A stretch of DNA of 58,438 nt from Phycisphaerales bacterium. Lineage in GTDB: Bacteria > Planctomycetota > Phycisphaerae > Phycisphaerales > SM1A02. The notes beneath the pieces were generated by a model, which worked only from the letters and a program-made list of their open reading frames with translations, ran no database searches and had not been told where the DNA came from. Positions 7,654 through 16,437 of the stretch are shown piece by piece. Made by a program: the position numbers and the translations under genes. The DNA lies in assembly GCA_014238965.1 (NCBI GenBank), contig JABAAC010000056.1:1-58438 (forward strand), in the 5' to 3' direction. Every line of letters starts with the position of its first letter. Position 1 is the stretch's first letter.

Positions 7654-8856
7654 ATGCGTCTGCGATTTCGATCTACAACGGTCAACCCCATTGCGATTGA
7701 CCTTGGGTTCTCAACCACCAAGTTGCTGCAGGTGGGTGATGGTTGTATTGAAGCGGCTGATGAAGTGCCTGTGCCGTTGACAGCAGGTGATGACACCGCC
7801 CAGCGGCTTGAGTCGCTTGGGGACATGTTGCCTCAAGTGCTGTCGGGAGGCGCGTTTCGTGGTCGCCGTGTCATTGTCGCCATGCCTGCATTCAACACGG
7901 TGCTGCAAGCGATGCAATTGGATGCTACGGAGGCGACTGATGAGTCGATCGCCATGGAAATGCGTCTACCGGTTACTACGGATCCATACATGGTCCGTGC
8001 TATCGATGTTCCCACGGCCAGTGGCGGTCAGCGAGAAGTGATTTGCCAGGCCATGTCTCGTGGACTTGTCTTGCGACATGTTGAGTTGCTCCATCAGTTA
8101 AAGCTCAACGTCGTTGGCGTCGTGGCGCAGCCTCGACCGATTGTGGCCGCATTCAGCCATCTTCACCGTCGAAGCGCTGATGCAGATCAGTGCACCATGT
8201 ATGTGGATCTTGGATTTAGTGGCACGACTGCCGTCATGGCCCACGGACATGACATTGTGCTAGCCAGAAGTATTCCAATTGGTGGCCGGCACTTCGATCA
8301 GCGTGTCGCATTGCAGATGCAGTGTGATGAGCCCACCGCGAGGCGGCATCGATTGTCAGTCAAGACGCCAAAGCGACTGTCGCCTTCGGAGAGATTGGTG
8401 ACACGTGCCCCGATAGTCCATGCCAGCGAGCTAGACCAAGATCCTATTGAGACAGTCATTGCTCTTGATCGGCGTAGTGTTGAGGCACCAGCATCACTTG
8501 ACCCTGCTATAGATGGTGCGCCGCTTATTGCTGATCATGTTGATCTCTCAGAGTTAATCGACACGCTCGTTGATGATCTTCGGTTGTGCCTACGTCACCA
8601 CGCAGCGACTTGGCCGCAGATTGACGTGGCACGGGTGATCTTCACTGGTGGCGAGGCGCGACAGGATTGGTTGTGCAGGCAAGTCGTGCAGTCGCTCCAT
8701 TTGCCTGGTCAAGTTGGCGACCCACTGGCTCGCTTGGACTGTGCCGTTGGCGCATCACCGTTGGTTGACTGGGCGAATCGAGGCCGCCCTGATTGGTCAG
8801 TTGCCGCGGGGCTTGCATCGATGGTTGACGGAAGGGCACGCAATGAAGCACGATGA
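7654..8856 (+). CDS. pilM: Type IV pilus assembly ATPase-like protein PilM
   Basis: The protein is an actin/FtsA-fold cytoplasmic partner of PilN. Visible motifs are the phosphate-1 loop IDLGFSTTKLLQV at about residues 14-26, a second Asp-containing loop YVDLGFSGTTAVM around 190, IPIGGRHFD, and the adenosine motif VIFTGGEAR near 330. A start at ATG 7654 has AGGAG 6 bases upstream; the ATG at 7648 would place AGGAG directly against it and is less likely. It opens a five-gene operon in which each gene overlaps the next. The 189 bases upstream contain no gene and presumably hold the promoter. Confidence 0.85.
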   Translation: MRLRFRSTTVNPIAIDLGFSTTKLLQVGDGCIEAADEVPVPLTAGDDTAQRLESLGDMLPQVLSGGAFRGRRVIVAMPAFNTVLQAMQLDATEATDESIAMEMRLPVTTDPYMVRAIDVPTASGGQREVICQAMSRGLVLRHVELLHQLKLNVVGVVAQPRPIVAAFSHLHRRSADADQCTMYVDLGFSGTTAVMAHGHDIVLARSIPIGGRHFDQRVALQMQCDEPTARRHRLSVKTPKRLSPSERLVTRAPIVHASELDQDPIETVIALDRRSVEAPASLDPAIDGAPLIADHVDLSELIDTLVDDLRLCLRHHAATWPQIDVARVIFTGGEARQDWLCRQVVQSLHLPGQVGDPLARLDCAVGASPLVDWANRGRPDWSVAAGLASMVDGRARNEAR

Positions 8857-9562
8857 CTTTCTGCCACCTGAATACATCGAACACCGCGACGATTGCCGTA
8901 CGCATGTGATTGGCTTGGTGCTCTTTGGGGTTGTGATTATTGCCGTTGCGGTGGCGTTCATGGTCAAGCAATCGCAATGGAGTCGCGTCAAAGCCATTCG
9001 AGATCAGACCGCGGATCGATATGCGATGGTCGTCTTGGAAATGAAAGCGATTTCCGATTTGCAAGAGGATCAATCGGAGATTCTCGGCCGTGCAATCGTC
9101 GCAGCATCGCTGGTCGAACGACTGCCAAGATCTACGCTCTTAGCTGAGATTACCAATCGAATGCCACCGGGACTTGGCCTGCTGGAATTCGATCTGCACA
9201 CAGAGCTAGTGGAGCAGCAAGAAACTCGCGTAGCCACTGGGCGAAGTGGCCGTTGTCAAAACAATCAAGCTACGAATGAAGTCATTACGAAGGTGATTGG
9301 ATACCGCACGAACATCACAATGCTTGGCCTTGCGCCAACTGACTTGCACGTGTCGGAGTTTTTGTCCGAACTCAACAGCCACCCATTGATCGATGCCGTC
9401 ATGCTTCGATTTTCTGAAGAGACCCAAGTAGAAGGTGAAGAGGTTCGGCAGTTTCGGATCACATGCTCATTGGGGCCGGAAGCGGATATCCGAACAATCA
9501 CCCCTCGGCGATTGGAGCCCGGCGGGGTGTCATTCTGGACCAATGTGGAGGCCACGCCATGA
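8843..9562 (+). CDS. pilN: Type IV pilus assembly protein PilN-like
   Basis: This 239-residue bitopic inner-membrane protein has a short cytoplasmic N-terminus (MKHDDFLPPEYIEHR, the part that in known PilN proteins binds PilM), one membrane helix at about residues 24-43, a coiled-coil stretch, and a periplasmic ferredoxin-like domain containing LDLHVSEFLSELNSHPLI-type sequence that resembles PilN. The start ATG 8843 overlaps the pilM end by 14 bases. Longer in-frame extensions read through pilM and are not supported. Confidence 0.8.
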   Translation: MKHDDFLPPEYIEHRDDCRTHVIGLVLFGVVIIAVAVAFMVKQSQWSRVKAIRDQTADRYAMVVLEMKAISDLQEDQSEILGRAIVAASLVERLPRSTLLAEITNRMPPGLGLLEFDLHTELVEQQETRVATGRSGRCQNNQATNEVITKVIGYRTNITMLGLAPTDLHVSEFLSELNSHPLIDAVMLRFSEETQVEGEEVRQFRITCSLGPEADIRTITPRRLEPGGVSFWTNVEATP

Positions 9563-10146
9563 ATGCCCAACTACGAAAAGTGCTCTTCTTTGGTGTCTTG
9601 ACAGCCATTCCACTGGCGGCATATGTATTTATCTTCTCGCCAAGGAGTGCTGATATTGAAACTGCCTTGACAGACATCAAGACGCAGCAAACAAGGTTGG
9701 CTCGCATGACGCAAGTCATTGAGTCAGCGCCGGATTTCAAGACGTCGCTTGCCGAAGGCGAGCGATTGATTGCCAACGTCGAGGCCAAACTGCCCAGGCG
9801 CCAGGATGTGGAGGGCATCCTCGAACAAATCTGGCAGATGGCGAGACGACAGGACCTCAATGTTCGTTCTGTGAAGACAAAGGACGCTGAGGGCCATTCC
9901 CTCTATCGCGAACTACCGCTAGAGGTTGTGATGTCAGGCCCATTTGAGGGGTTCTACCGATTCTTGATGGAGTTGGAAAATCTGCAGCGCGTCACTCGCA
10001 TGAGTGATCTAGTACTGAAAGAGTCAGGGCGAGCCGTACAAGCCTCCAGCGATGCAGCTCCCAGTGGAGCAGTCTCAGCGCGATTCGTGCTTCGGATTTA
10101 CTTCGCGGACGGATCGCCTCTGGCCAGCGCGGAGCCTAGGCCATGA
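9559..10146 (+). CDS. pilO: Type IV pilus assembly protein PilO-like
   Basis: The 195-residue protein has a membrane helix at about residues 9-27, a coiled coil through about residue 85 (LTDIKTQQTRLARMTQVI), and a C-terminal ferredoxin-like domain with the PilO signature PLEVVMSGPFEGFYRFLMELENLQRVTR. In known systems PilO pairs with PilN to form the periplasmic alignment complex between motor and secretin. Its ATG overlaps the pilN stop (ATGA), indicating coupling. Confidence 0.85.
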   Translation: MNAQLRKVLFFGVLTAIPLAAYVFIFSPRSADIETALTDIKTQQTRLARMTQVIESAPDFKTSLAEGERLIANVEAKLPRRQDVEGILEQIWQMARRQDLNVRSVKTKDAEGHSLYRELPLEVVMSGPFEGFYRFLMELENLQRVTRMSDLVLKESGRAVQASSDAAPSGAVSARFVLRIYFADGSPLASAEPRP

Positions 10147-10829
10147 ATTTCGATCAGGACAGTGCTCCCGTTGATACCCCTGATGTGTTTGATGACTCGC
10201 TCATTGAGACCGATGTTGAATTCGTGGCGGAGGCAGACCAACCCTTTGGCTCAGTAGCGCATCGACGTTGGGCCCTCATGTCCGTGGTAGTGCTTGGTGG
10301 GGCTGCAGCTGTCATCATCATGAAACTTCTTGTTGGTCCTCCTGCCGCGGCAATTGCCAGTTCCGTCGCCGATCAATCGATGGATGGATTCATTCTTGCC
10401 GAAGCGCAAACGCACAGAGCAGACCTAGTTGACAATGCCAGTTTCGTGCATCTCCTCGACTCGGATATCGATCAATGGCAGGTTGACTTTCATGATCTGC
10501 AAGGCAATCCATTCAGCGGATTTGGCACTGACAGAACCATGTCTGGTAACAGCGGCTTTGCAGCGTCTACGGCGGATGCGGCATCTCGATCATTGCAGCG
10601 CCGACTGAATGCCATGTCGGTTTCTATGGTCATTCGCGGCACGGTAACCGTCGCCCTTGTCGATGGCGTGCGGATGTCTGTTGGCAAGTCCGTACGTACC
10701 CAAGACGGCCTTGACGCGACTCTTATTGCTGTGCGTGACCACACGTTAGACATTGAACTTAGAGAACCTTCCACACAGGCGGTTCTTCGAGGGGCGGTGC
10801 GCATTGTGCCACTGGAGAATGAACGTTGA
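10143..10829 (+). CDS. PilP/GspB-like pilus or secretion accessory protein
   Basis: This 228-residue protein has an acidic cytoplasmic N-terminus, a single membrane helix at about 45-63, a linker, and a C-terminal beta domain (VALVDGVRMSVGKSVR...TLIAVRDHTLDIEL). That domain resembles the small beta domain of PilP, GspB and GspC proteins, which links the inner-membrane platform to the secretin. Position after pilO fits PilP, but PilP is usually a lipoprotein and no lipobox is present, so the gene symbol is left open. It overlaps pilO by ATGA and its own end overlaps the next start. Confidence 0.6.
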   Translation: MNFDQDSAPVDTPDVFDDSLIETDVEFVAEADQPFGSVAHRRWALMSVVVLGGAAAVIIMKLLVGPPAAAIASSVADQSMDGFILAEAQTHRADLVDNASFVHLLDSDIDQWQVDFHDLQGNPFSGFGTDRTMSGNSGFAASTADAASRSLQRRLNAMSVSMVIRGTVTVALVDGVRMSVGKSVRTQDGLDATLIAVRDHTLDIELREPSTQAVLRGAVRIVPLENER

Positions 10830-12571
10830 AGCGTGCACACTCAAAAGACGCCGTACGTGACATTTGGCGGCCAGACGAGGACTCCATCGCAGGGCCGGAC
10901 TTTGAAACTCTCCTACTGGAGCAGGGCGACGTACGTCTAGACCAACTCGATGAGGCCAAGCGCATTGTTGAGCGGACACCTGGGCGCCGCCTCGAAGGCG
11001 TTCTGATGGAACTGGGCGTTAATGAAGTTCGCGTTCAAGCAGCCGCGGCAGCAGTGGCAGGCATGTCGTTTCAGCGTGTGACTGTGACTGATGTCGACGC
11101 AGATGCATTTTTGCAACTTGGTGCGATGTTCTGCGAAGAGCGTTCATTGATTCCACTTCGTTCAGAGCGTGGCCGGCTCATTGTTGGAACGACCATGGCA
11201 CATGAGGCATTTCTACTTGATGAAGTGCGAGGTCGGCTCAGTGCACCGTCCGTAAGGCATGTACTGGTGACGCCTAGCGATGTGGCTGACATTGTCGAGC
11301 AGCTGCGGGAACAGTCCGGCACCGATGAGGACTTAGAGTCAATTCTGGCTGACGTTGAGGAGGACGTTGTTTCCGTGTTGGAAACAGTGGACGACGAAGA
11401 CGACTCAGATGCCGATGCGTCGCCGGTCGTTCGATTTGTTAACCACATCATTCAGACTGCTGTTCGTGAGGGTGCTTCGGATATTCATATCGAGCCATCA
11501 GACGGTGACTCAAGAGTCCGATTTCGTATTGACGGCGTCTTATATGACTCACTCAGTCCACCGAGGCGCATGCATGCATCAATCACAAGCCGGTTGAAGA
11601 TTATGGCGTCGCTTGACATCGCCGAACGACGGCTCCCTCAGGACGGCCGGATTCGCGCCAGTGTGCTTGGTCGCACGTTAGACCTGCGAGTGTCCACCTG
11701 TCCGACGCCACACGGTGAGAAGACGGTGCTTCGAATTCTCGACGCGCGGTCGATCAAAGTGCCGCTCGATCAACTTGGGTTCGACCAAGACGTACTCGAG
11801 GCGTGGCGCAAAGAGGTTTCTAGGCCACATGGCATCATTCTCGTCACGGGCCCGACGGGCTCAGGCAAGACGACGACGCTGTACGCATCGCTACAGGAGA
11901 TGGATCTCGGGCGTTTGAACGTGTCGACGGTTGAAGACCCTGTTGAGTATCAGGTTTCCGGTATCACGCAGATTCAGACACATGATCGCATCGGCATGAC
12001 GTTTGCCTCTGCGCTTCGGACGTTGCTACGGCAGGATCCTGATGTTGTGATGGTTGGCGAGATTCGTGATAAAGAAACAGCAACAATCGCGATTCAAGCT
12101 GCATTGACAGGCCACCTTGTTTTGTCAACATTGCATACGAATGATGCGCCATCATCCATTACGCGTTTGATCAATATCGGTGTCGAACCTTATCTCGTCA
12201 GTGGGGCAGTCAACGGTGTGCTGGCGCAGCGGCTGGTTCGTCGTGTGTGTGTCGACTGCGGAGAAGTTGTAGAACTGCCAGATGGTGCCAAGGAACTCAT
12301 GGACCGCTTTGGTGTGTCGACGAGCAACCTGACTGAGGGTCTCGGATGTGCATCGTGCCGCAATAGTGGCTATGCCGGACGAACCGGTATTCATGAGATG
12401 TTGTTACTCGACGACACACTGCGGGATGCGATTGCTGCGAATCCAGGTGTGGCCGAATTTCGCAACCAATGCCTTGATCGTGGGATGCGGTCATTGCGTG
12501 GTGACGCGGTAGACAAGATGGTGGCAGGCCTGACGACATTTGAAGAGGTGCTTCGCGTCACTGACGGTTGA
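10826..12571 (+). CDS. GspE/PilB-type assembly ATPase
   Basis: This is the hexameric cytoplasmic motor that drives pilin or pseudopilin assembly. The 581-residue product has an N-terminal GspE/MshE-type domain (about 20-160), then RFRIDG and an arginine-rich N2 domain, Walker A GPTGSGKTTT at about 341-350, the Asp box, Walker B DPDVVMVGEIRD near 403-414, the His box HTND, and a zinc-binding tetracysteine (CVDC near 475 and CASC near 508). Start is TTG at 10826, overlapping the upstream TGA, with GGAG 9 bases before it; no suitable in-frame ATG exists near. No pilin, PilC platform or secretin lies nearby, so pilus versus type II secretion cannot be decided. Confidence 0.9.
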   Translation: MKRAHSKDAVRDIWRPDEDSIAGPDFETLLLEQGDVRLDQLDEAKRIVERTPGRRLEGVLMELGVNEVRVQAAAAAVAGMSFQRVTVTDVDADAFLQLGAMFCEERSLIPLRSERGRLIVGTTMAHEAFLLDEVRGRLSAPSVRHVLVTPSDVADIVEQLREQSGTDEDLESILADVEEDVVSVLETVDDEDDSDADASPVVRFVNHIIQTAVREGASDIHIEPSDGDSRVRFRIDGVLYDSLSPPRRMHASITSRLKIMASLDIAERRLPQDGRIRASVLGRTLDLRVSTCPTPHGEKTVLRILDARSIKVPLDQLGFDQDVLEAWRKEVSRPHGIILVTGPTGSGKTTTLYASLQEMDLGRLNVSTVEDPVEYQVSGITQIQTHDRIGMTFASALRTLLRQDPDVVMVGEIRDKETATIAIQAALTGHLVLSTLHTNDAPSSITRLINIGVEPYLVSGAVNGVLAQRLVRRVCVDCGEVVELPDGAKELMDRFGVSTSNLTEGLGCASCRNSGYAGRTGIHEMLLLDDTLRDAIAANPGVAEFRNQCLDRGMRSLRGDAVDKMVAGLTTFEEVLRVTDG

Positions 12572-13120
12572 TCAGTTCAGCGCCATTCCAACGACGAGCA
12601 CAACCCACATGGCGGCACCCACAGCGACCTTTGCAAGTGTGCCCGCGCCGCGCCCGATGGCAGCGCCTGCTGCGGGCTTGAGGGCTTTGCTCAGAGAGCG
12701 GGCATGGGAACCAGTTGTTTCACCAATCATCGCACCGACGAATGCGCCTCCGATGGCTCCCATCAGCGAGCCGACCAACGGAATTGGAATCAAGAACGTG
12801 CCCATCACTGCGCCGCCGATGGCGCCCAGCAGCGCCCCCCACATGCCACGCTTATGTCCGCCGCCCAATTTTGCCCCGGCAACCCCAGCAACCGTTTCTA
12901 TCACTTCTGCACAGAGGGCCAGTGCTAGCCCTATGCCCAACGCCCACCAGCCGGGCTTTGATTCGCCCTCCAATAGCCACCAGGCATCAGCTGATTGCAC
13001 ACCTAGGCCCAGCAGAAGCATGATCCATGTGCCGGGCAGTTGCATGATGATCAGCAATACACAGCCACAACCAAGCAATGCAAAGCACCCGATGAAGACC
13101 CAGTGCAAAGCCTCGTTCAA
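12572..13120 (-). CDS. DUF456 family membrane protein
   Basis: The 182-residue integral membrane protein has two N-terminal helices (with LPGTW between them), a further helix at about 58-80, then the glycine-rich GGGHKRGMWGALLGAIGGAVMG and GSLMGAIGGAFVGAMIGE segments typical of DUF456. The biochemical role of that family is not established. Its start overlaps the end of the upstream flavoprotein gene by four bases (ATGA), so both are translated as a pair. Its stop directly abuts the stop of the ATPase gene on the other strand. Confidence 0.85.
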   Translation of the reverse strand: MNEALHWVFIGCFALLGCGCVLLIIMQLPGTWIMLLLGLGVQSADAWWLLEGESKPGWWALGIGLALALCAEVIETVAGVAGAKLGGGHKRGMWGALLGAIGGAVMGTFLIPIPLVGSLMGAIGGAFVGAMIGETTGSHARSLSKALKPAAGAAIGRGAGTLAKVAVGAAMWVVLVVGMALN

Positions 13121-13779
13121 TCAAACACCAGAATCTGATCAAGGTTCTTACGGGCAATGTCTGGAACGCGGCATTCGTCAGTGGCCCATCCAACTGGGAT
13201 CAATAGATATGGACGTTCATAGCTGGGGCGATCAAGAATGTCTCCGAGAAACGCCATGGGGCTTGGTGTGTGCGTCAATGTGGCGAGCCCGGCGCACGTG
13301 GCGGCCGCCAGGAGCAGGCCCGTGGCAATACCAACTGACTCATTCACGTAGTACACCCGTCGCGAGTTGTTTTGCTCAATGTCGTCCTCCATCAATTTAA
13401 AGACAACAATCAGCCACGGTGCCGATTCGAGAAATGGCTTGTCGGCTGTTGTGCCAATGGGCTCAAGATCACGTAGCCAATCTTCGCTAGCGCGAGATTC
13501 GTAGAACGCTCGTTCCTCTGCTTCAGCGCCTTCGCGGATGCGTTTCTTTGTTGCAGGATCCGACACCGCGACAAACCGCCACGGTTGCTTGTTTGCGCCA
13601 CTTGGCGCCGTGCCGGCTGCTGCGACAATCTGCTCGATAAGCTCACGTGGAACCGGACGATCAGAAAAGTGGCGAATAGAGCGGCGGCCAGCGACTTGTT
13701 CTAGGAACTGCTCTGCGGCGATTTGTGGCGATGGTTCCGCCACGTTGGGTTGGTGGGGGATGGTGTTGTAGGTGCTCAT
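13117..13779 (-). CDS. Nitroreductase-family flavoprotein, iodotyrosine deiodinase-like
   Basis: The 220-residue protein has the FMN-binding nitroreductase fold: RRSIRHFSDRPVP at 32-44, APSGANKQPWRF at 58-69, NESVGIATGLLLAAATCAGL, TLTHTPSPMAFL and RPYLLIPVGWA, then a PDIARKNLDQIL tail. Iodotyrosine deiodinases carry a substrate-binding Glu, Tyr and Lys spaced 4 and 25 residues from the Glu; here Glu89, Tyr93 and Lys114 have exactly that spacing, within an inserted lid segment (residues about 80-120). This supports a reductive dehalogenase of halotyrosines or related phenols rather than a generic nitroreductase. It is coupled to the DUF456 gene. Activity is inferred. Confidence 0.85.
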   Translation of the reverse strand: MSTYNTIPHQPNVAEPSPQIAAEQFLEQVAGRRSIRHFSDRPVPRELIEQIVAAAGTAPSGANKQPWRFVAVSDPATKKRIREGAEAEERAFYESRASEDWLRDLEPIGTTADKPFLESAPWLIVVFKLMEDDIEQNNSRRVYYVNESVGIATGLLLAAATCAGLATLTHTPSPMAFLGDILDRPSYERPYLLIPVGWATDECRVPDIARKNLDQILVFD

Positions 13780-13824
13780 CAGGTTGGAGGGTATTCTGTT
13801 CTTGATGAACAGGCGGAGGACTCG

Positions 13825-15666
13825 ATGCTAGCTCTACTGGTTTCAATTGCTTTTGTTTCCGGGGGGCCCAGCACGCCATCTGATTACAGAGCCGCGCTAC
13901 AGCAGTTAGAGCCATTTGATGACAGCCTAGATCTTTTGCTTATGCAGTTGCATCATGGGCTTCCGCCCAGTGAAAAAGCCCTTCGCGTTCTGGTTGAGGT
14001 TGCGCCGCAGTTGGCAGTTCTAGAGTCCGCATCACAGGCATCGTCTATTGATTGGGAACTGGACTATGACAGTGGGCCGGAACTGCTCTTGCCAGAACTT
14101 GCACCTATCCGTCGCGGCGCGAGATTATGCGATGCCACATTTCTAGTTGCTGCCGTAAATGGTGAAAGCAATGCAGCAGCAAAAGCTTTTGGCATCACTG
14201 CACGTATGGCCAATCACGTTTCGGAACAGAGATTGCTCATCTCGTCGTTGGTTGCGATATCAGCATTGAGTACTGCCGATGCATCAGTGGGCCGGATCAT
14301 TGAAATGGGGTTGATCGATCAGGACTTGGCAGCAGCGCTTGCAGACGACTACACCCACCTGTTGCGAGATGACTTCATGCAGTGCAATGCGGCCATGAAG
14401 CAAGAGCGTGATTCAATGCTCACGTGGATCGATCGGCAACTAGAACAAGCCCCGGACTCCTTGGACGAGACGTTCGCTGGTCTCGGGCTGCCTACACCAG
14501 ACAATGTTTTTGCAGTCGCCATGCTTCGGGCGCAACTTGCACGCGCAGCTGAGGCATATGACGCGATCATTGTCGCAACTCAAATCAAGGACCCAGAGCA
14601 ATCGATCGCCGTGATTGAAAGCGTAGAGTCGCGTGTTATAGATGGTGAATTCGGGTCAATCGCTCCGATTTTGATCCCAAACACCTCTCGAATTTTCAAT
14701 TCACGGAATGAGGCGAAGGATCTGTTTCAAGAGCGGCTTGGTGTGTTGCAGCGCATTGCCGATGGTGAAGTGGAATCATGGGAGTTGGCGACGCGACCGT
14801 GGCTGTGGATTCTCGCGGCGCGACGAGCGGCAGAATCCAAGACGTCTTGGTGGACCGACACACAGATTGCCAGCGATGTGGATTTCTTGTTGTTGCATGC
14901 CATGGCTGGCCAGGACAGTCTGTATCCAGAGCCTTGGGGTGATCTTGACGTACCCGTGCAGTGGTGGCTGCCGGGGCAGTGGAATTTGCTTCAAGGGCTC
15001 GTTGCTCAGGCCATTGAGCACCTAGACACAGGCCACAGTGCTTCGGCCGCCGTTGACGTCACCATCGCGTTGGATATCACAGTGTCGCTTGCGAACGACG
15101 GCCGAACGGCACCGGCACTCGTGGCAGCGGAGGCGCTGCCCATGCTTGCGGGACTTGTTGGCCGGCTCGTTACTGCCGGACAGGATGTCACTCAATTTGC
15201 GCCATTGATTCGTCGCTTGCCACCCGTTCGTGCGCCAGCGGGATTAGGCAAAGCATCGCTGCGACAAACTGCTCGATTGCGGGGGTGGCAGCAGAACAAG
15301 GCGAGACAGCTTGAACGATGGATGAAGGCAAGGGAGTCTTGGGACTCCGACCAGATTGCATACCCAAAACCACATGTTCCAGTAGTGGTTGAAATTCCAT
15401 CTCATGCAGCTGGATTAGTCGCTGTGCTTATGGCAATTCGGGCGACGCTGCCAGACGAGTCGTTGTGGAGCGAGCCACTTGGTGTATTTGGACCTGATGC
15501 GCCCCCTGGGCTGAACCCTGCGATCCTTGAGGGGATTGCCAATAAGGCAAGGTCATTTGACCGATCAGATGAACCACACCGACTGACAATCGACGTTGTG
15601 GATGAAAGTGAGGCCGCCGCAGCCACCCAACATCTTCGAGATGCGGTCCTTGCCAAGAGGCGGTGA
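13825..15666 (+). CDS. Exported protein of unknown function, 613 residues
   Basis: Start ATG 13825 has GGAGG 5 bases upstream; the longer frame from 13723 lies within the divergent flavoprotein gene and is rejected. Residues 1-18 form a signal peptide (MLALLVSIAFVSGGPSTP). The rest is largely helical, Ala/Leu/Asp-rich, without cysteine-rich or catalytic motifs I can name. The C-terminal part about 510-610 looks alpha/beta with LPDESLWSEPLGVFGPDAPPG. It could be a helical-repeat periplasmic scaffold. It is divergent from the flavoprotein gene with only 45 bases between starts and converges on the ompH-like gene. Confidence 0.75.
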   Translation: MLALLVSIAFVSGGPSTPSDYRAALQQLEPFDDSLDLLLMQLHHGLPPSEKALRVLVEVAPQLAVLESASQASSIDWELDYDSGPELLLPELAPIRRGARLCDATFLVAAVNGESNAAAKAFGITARMANHVSEQRLLISSLVAISALSTADASVGRIIEMGLIDQDLAAALADDYTHLLRDDFMQCNAAMKQERDSMLTWIDRQLEQAPDSLDETFAGLGLPTPDNVFAVAMLRAQLARAAEAYDAIIVATQIKDPEQSIAVIESVESRVIDGEFGSIAPILIPNTSRIFNSRNEAKDLFQERLGVLQRIADGEVESWELATRPWLWILAARRAAESKTSWWTDTQIASDVDFLLLHAMAGQDSLYPEPWGDLDVPVQWWLPGQWNLLQGLVAQAIEHLDTGHSASAAVDVTIALDITVSLANDGRTAPALVAAEALPMLAGLVGRLVTAGQDVTQFAPLIRRLPPVRAPAGLGKASLRQTARLRGWQQNKARQLERWMKARESWDSDQIAYPKPHVPVVVEIPSHAAGLVAVLMAIRATLPDESLWSEPLGVFGPDAPPGLNPAILEGIANKARSFDRSDEPHRLTIDVVDESEAAAATQHLRDAVLAKRR

Positions 15667-15685
15667 CTTGGTCACGAGCGAGCGG

Positions 15686-16408
15686 TCAGGGCCCATTGAG
15701 TTCGACGCCTAGTTCTTTGGCGACATCGTCGGTGATGTCCAAGTCTTCCGGGTAAAACAACAGGGATCGCAGCCGAATTTCGAGCGTAGCGTCCGCGGCC
15801 GTGGTGCCTTTGAATGGGTCGTCTGTGGGGATGAAGCGATGTACCAAGTCAATGCCTCTCATCTCAGCTACGATTTTCACGGCATCAATAACTTCGCGAT
15901 AGGCACGCTCCAGTTGTACACCGGTAAGTTGGCTCTGCGCCATTTGCGCTGCTTGCATGAAGGCGCGTCGTTGCTCAAGCAGATTGCGACCTTCAGCAGC
16001 CAAGGCCGCAACATCAGGGTCATCAGGTTCAAGTCCCTCCATCTGCCCGCGGATAGATTCTAGCGCATCGATAATGAGTTGCTCATCGGCCTGCATTTCT
16101 TCCGAGAGTGTGTTTCGCTCTTCTTGAAACGACTCTGCTCGCATGAGTTGGTCGAGAAGTGGTCCAACAGAAACCCAGCCCTGGCTCCAATTGCGATGAG
16201 ATGGTGCGTCGCCCCACGCGAGTTGGCTGTCGATGGCTTTTAAGGTGACTTTGTTGTCACCTTCACCTTCTAGGACCAACTCTGATGCAGGTCCAAGTGG
16301 AATTGGTCCATCGAACATGGCCTCTGCATGGATGCCAAAACGAGGCACAAGGAGCAATGTTGCAATCAGCAAGAACAGGAGGCAAAGAACTCGTGTGAAG
16401 ATGGTCAT
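15686..16408 (-). CDS. OmpH/Skp-like exported coiled-coil protein
   Basis: The 240-residue product starts best at ATG 16408, which has GGAG 8 bases upstream; the frame upstream to 16441 would overlap lepA. After a signal peptide (residues 1-29) comes a coiled coil (ESFQEERNTLSEEMQADEQ through about 150) and a C-terminal IVAEMRGIDLVHRF block matching the Skp/OmpH pattern AxxxGYDLVL. The end, YPEDLDITDDVAKELG, echoes the last blocks of the two OmpH paralogs at 50405-51675. Skp proteins are periplasmic chaperones for outer membrane proteins. Here it follows lepA, 29 bases downstream, so it may be co-transcribed. Confidence 0.7.
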   Translation of the reverse strand: MTIFTRVLCLLFLLIATLLLVPRFGIHAEAMFDGPIPLGPASELVLEGEGDNKVTLKAIDSQLAWGDAPSHRNWSQGWVSVGPLLDQLMRAESFQEERNTLSEEMQADEQLIIDALESIRGQMEGLEPDDPDVAALAAEGRNLLEQRRAFMQAAQMAQSQLTGVQLERAYREVIDAVKIVAEMRGIDLVHRFIPTDDPFKGTTAADATLEIRLRSLLFYPEDLDITDDVAKELGVELNGP

Positions 16409-16437
16409 GGGCATTGCTCCGAGGCAAAAAGGGTGGG

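Noticed and set aside
12540-13400. 286-residue plus-strand frame rich in Pro and Ser
   Set aside because: It lies opposite DUF456 and the deiodinase-like gene, and its composition mirrors the glycine-rich membrane segments on the true strand.
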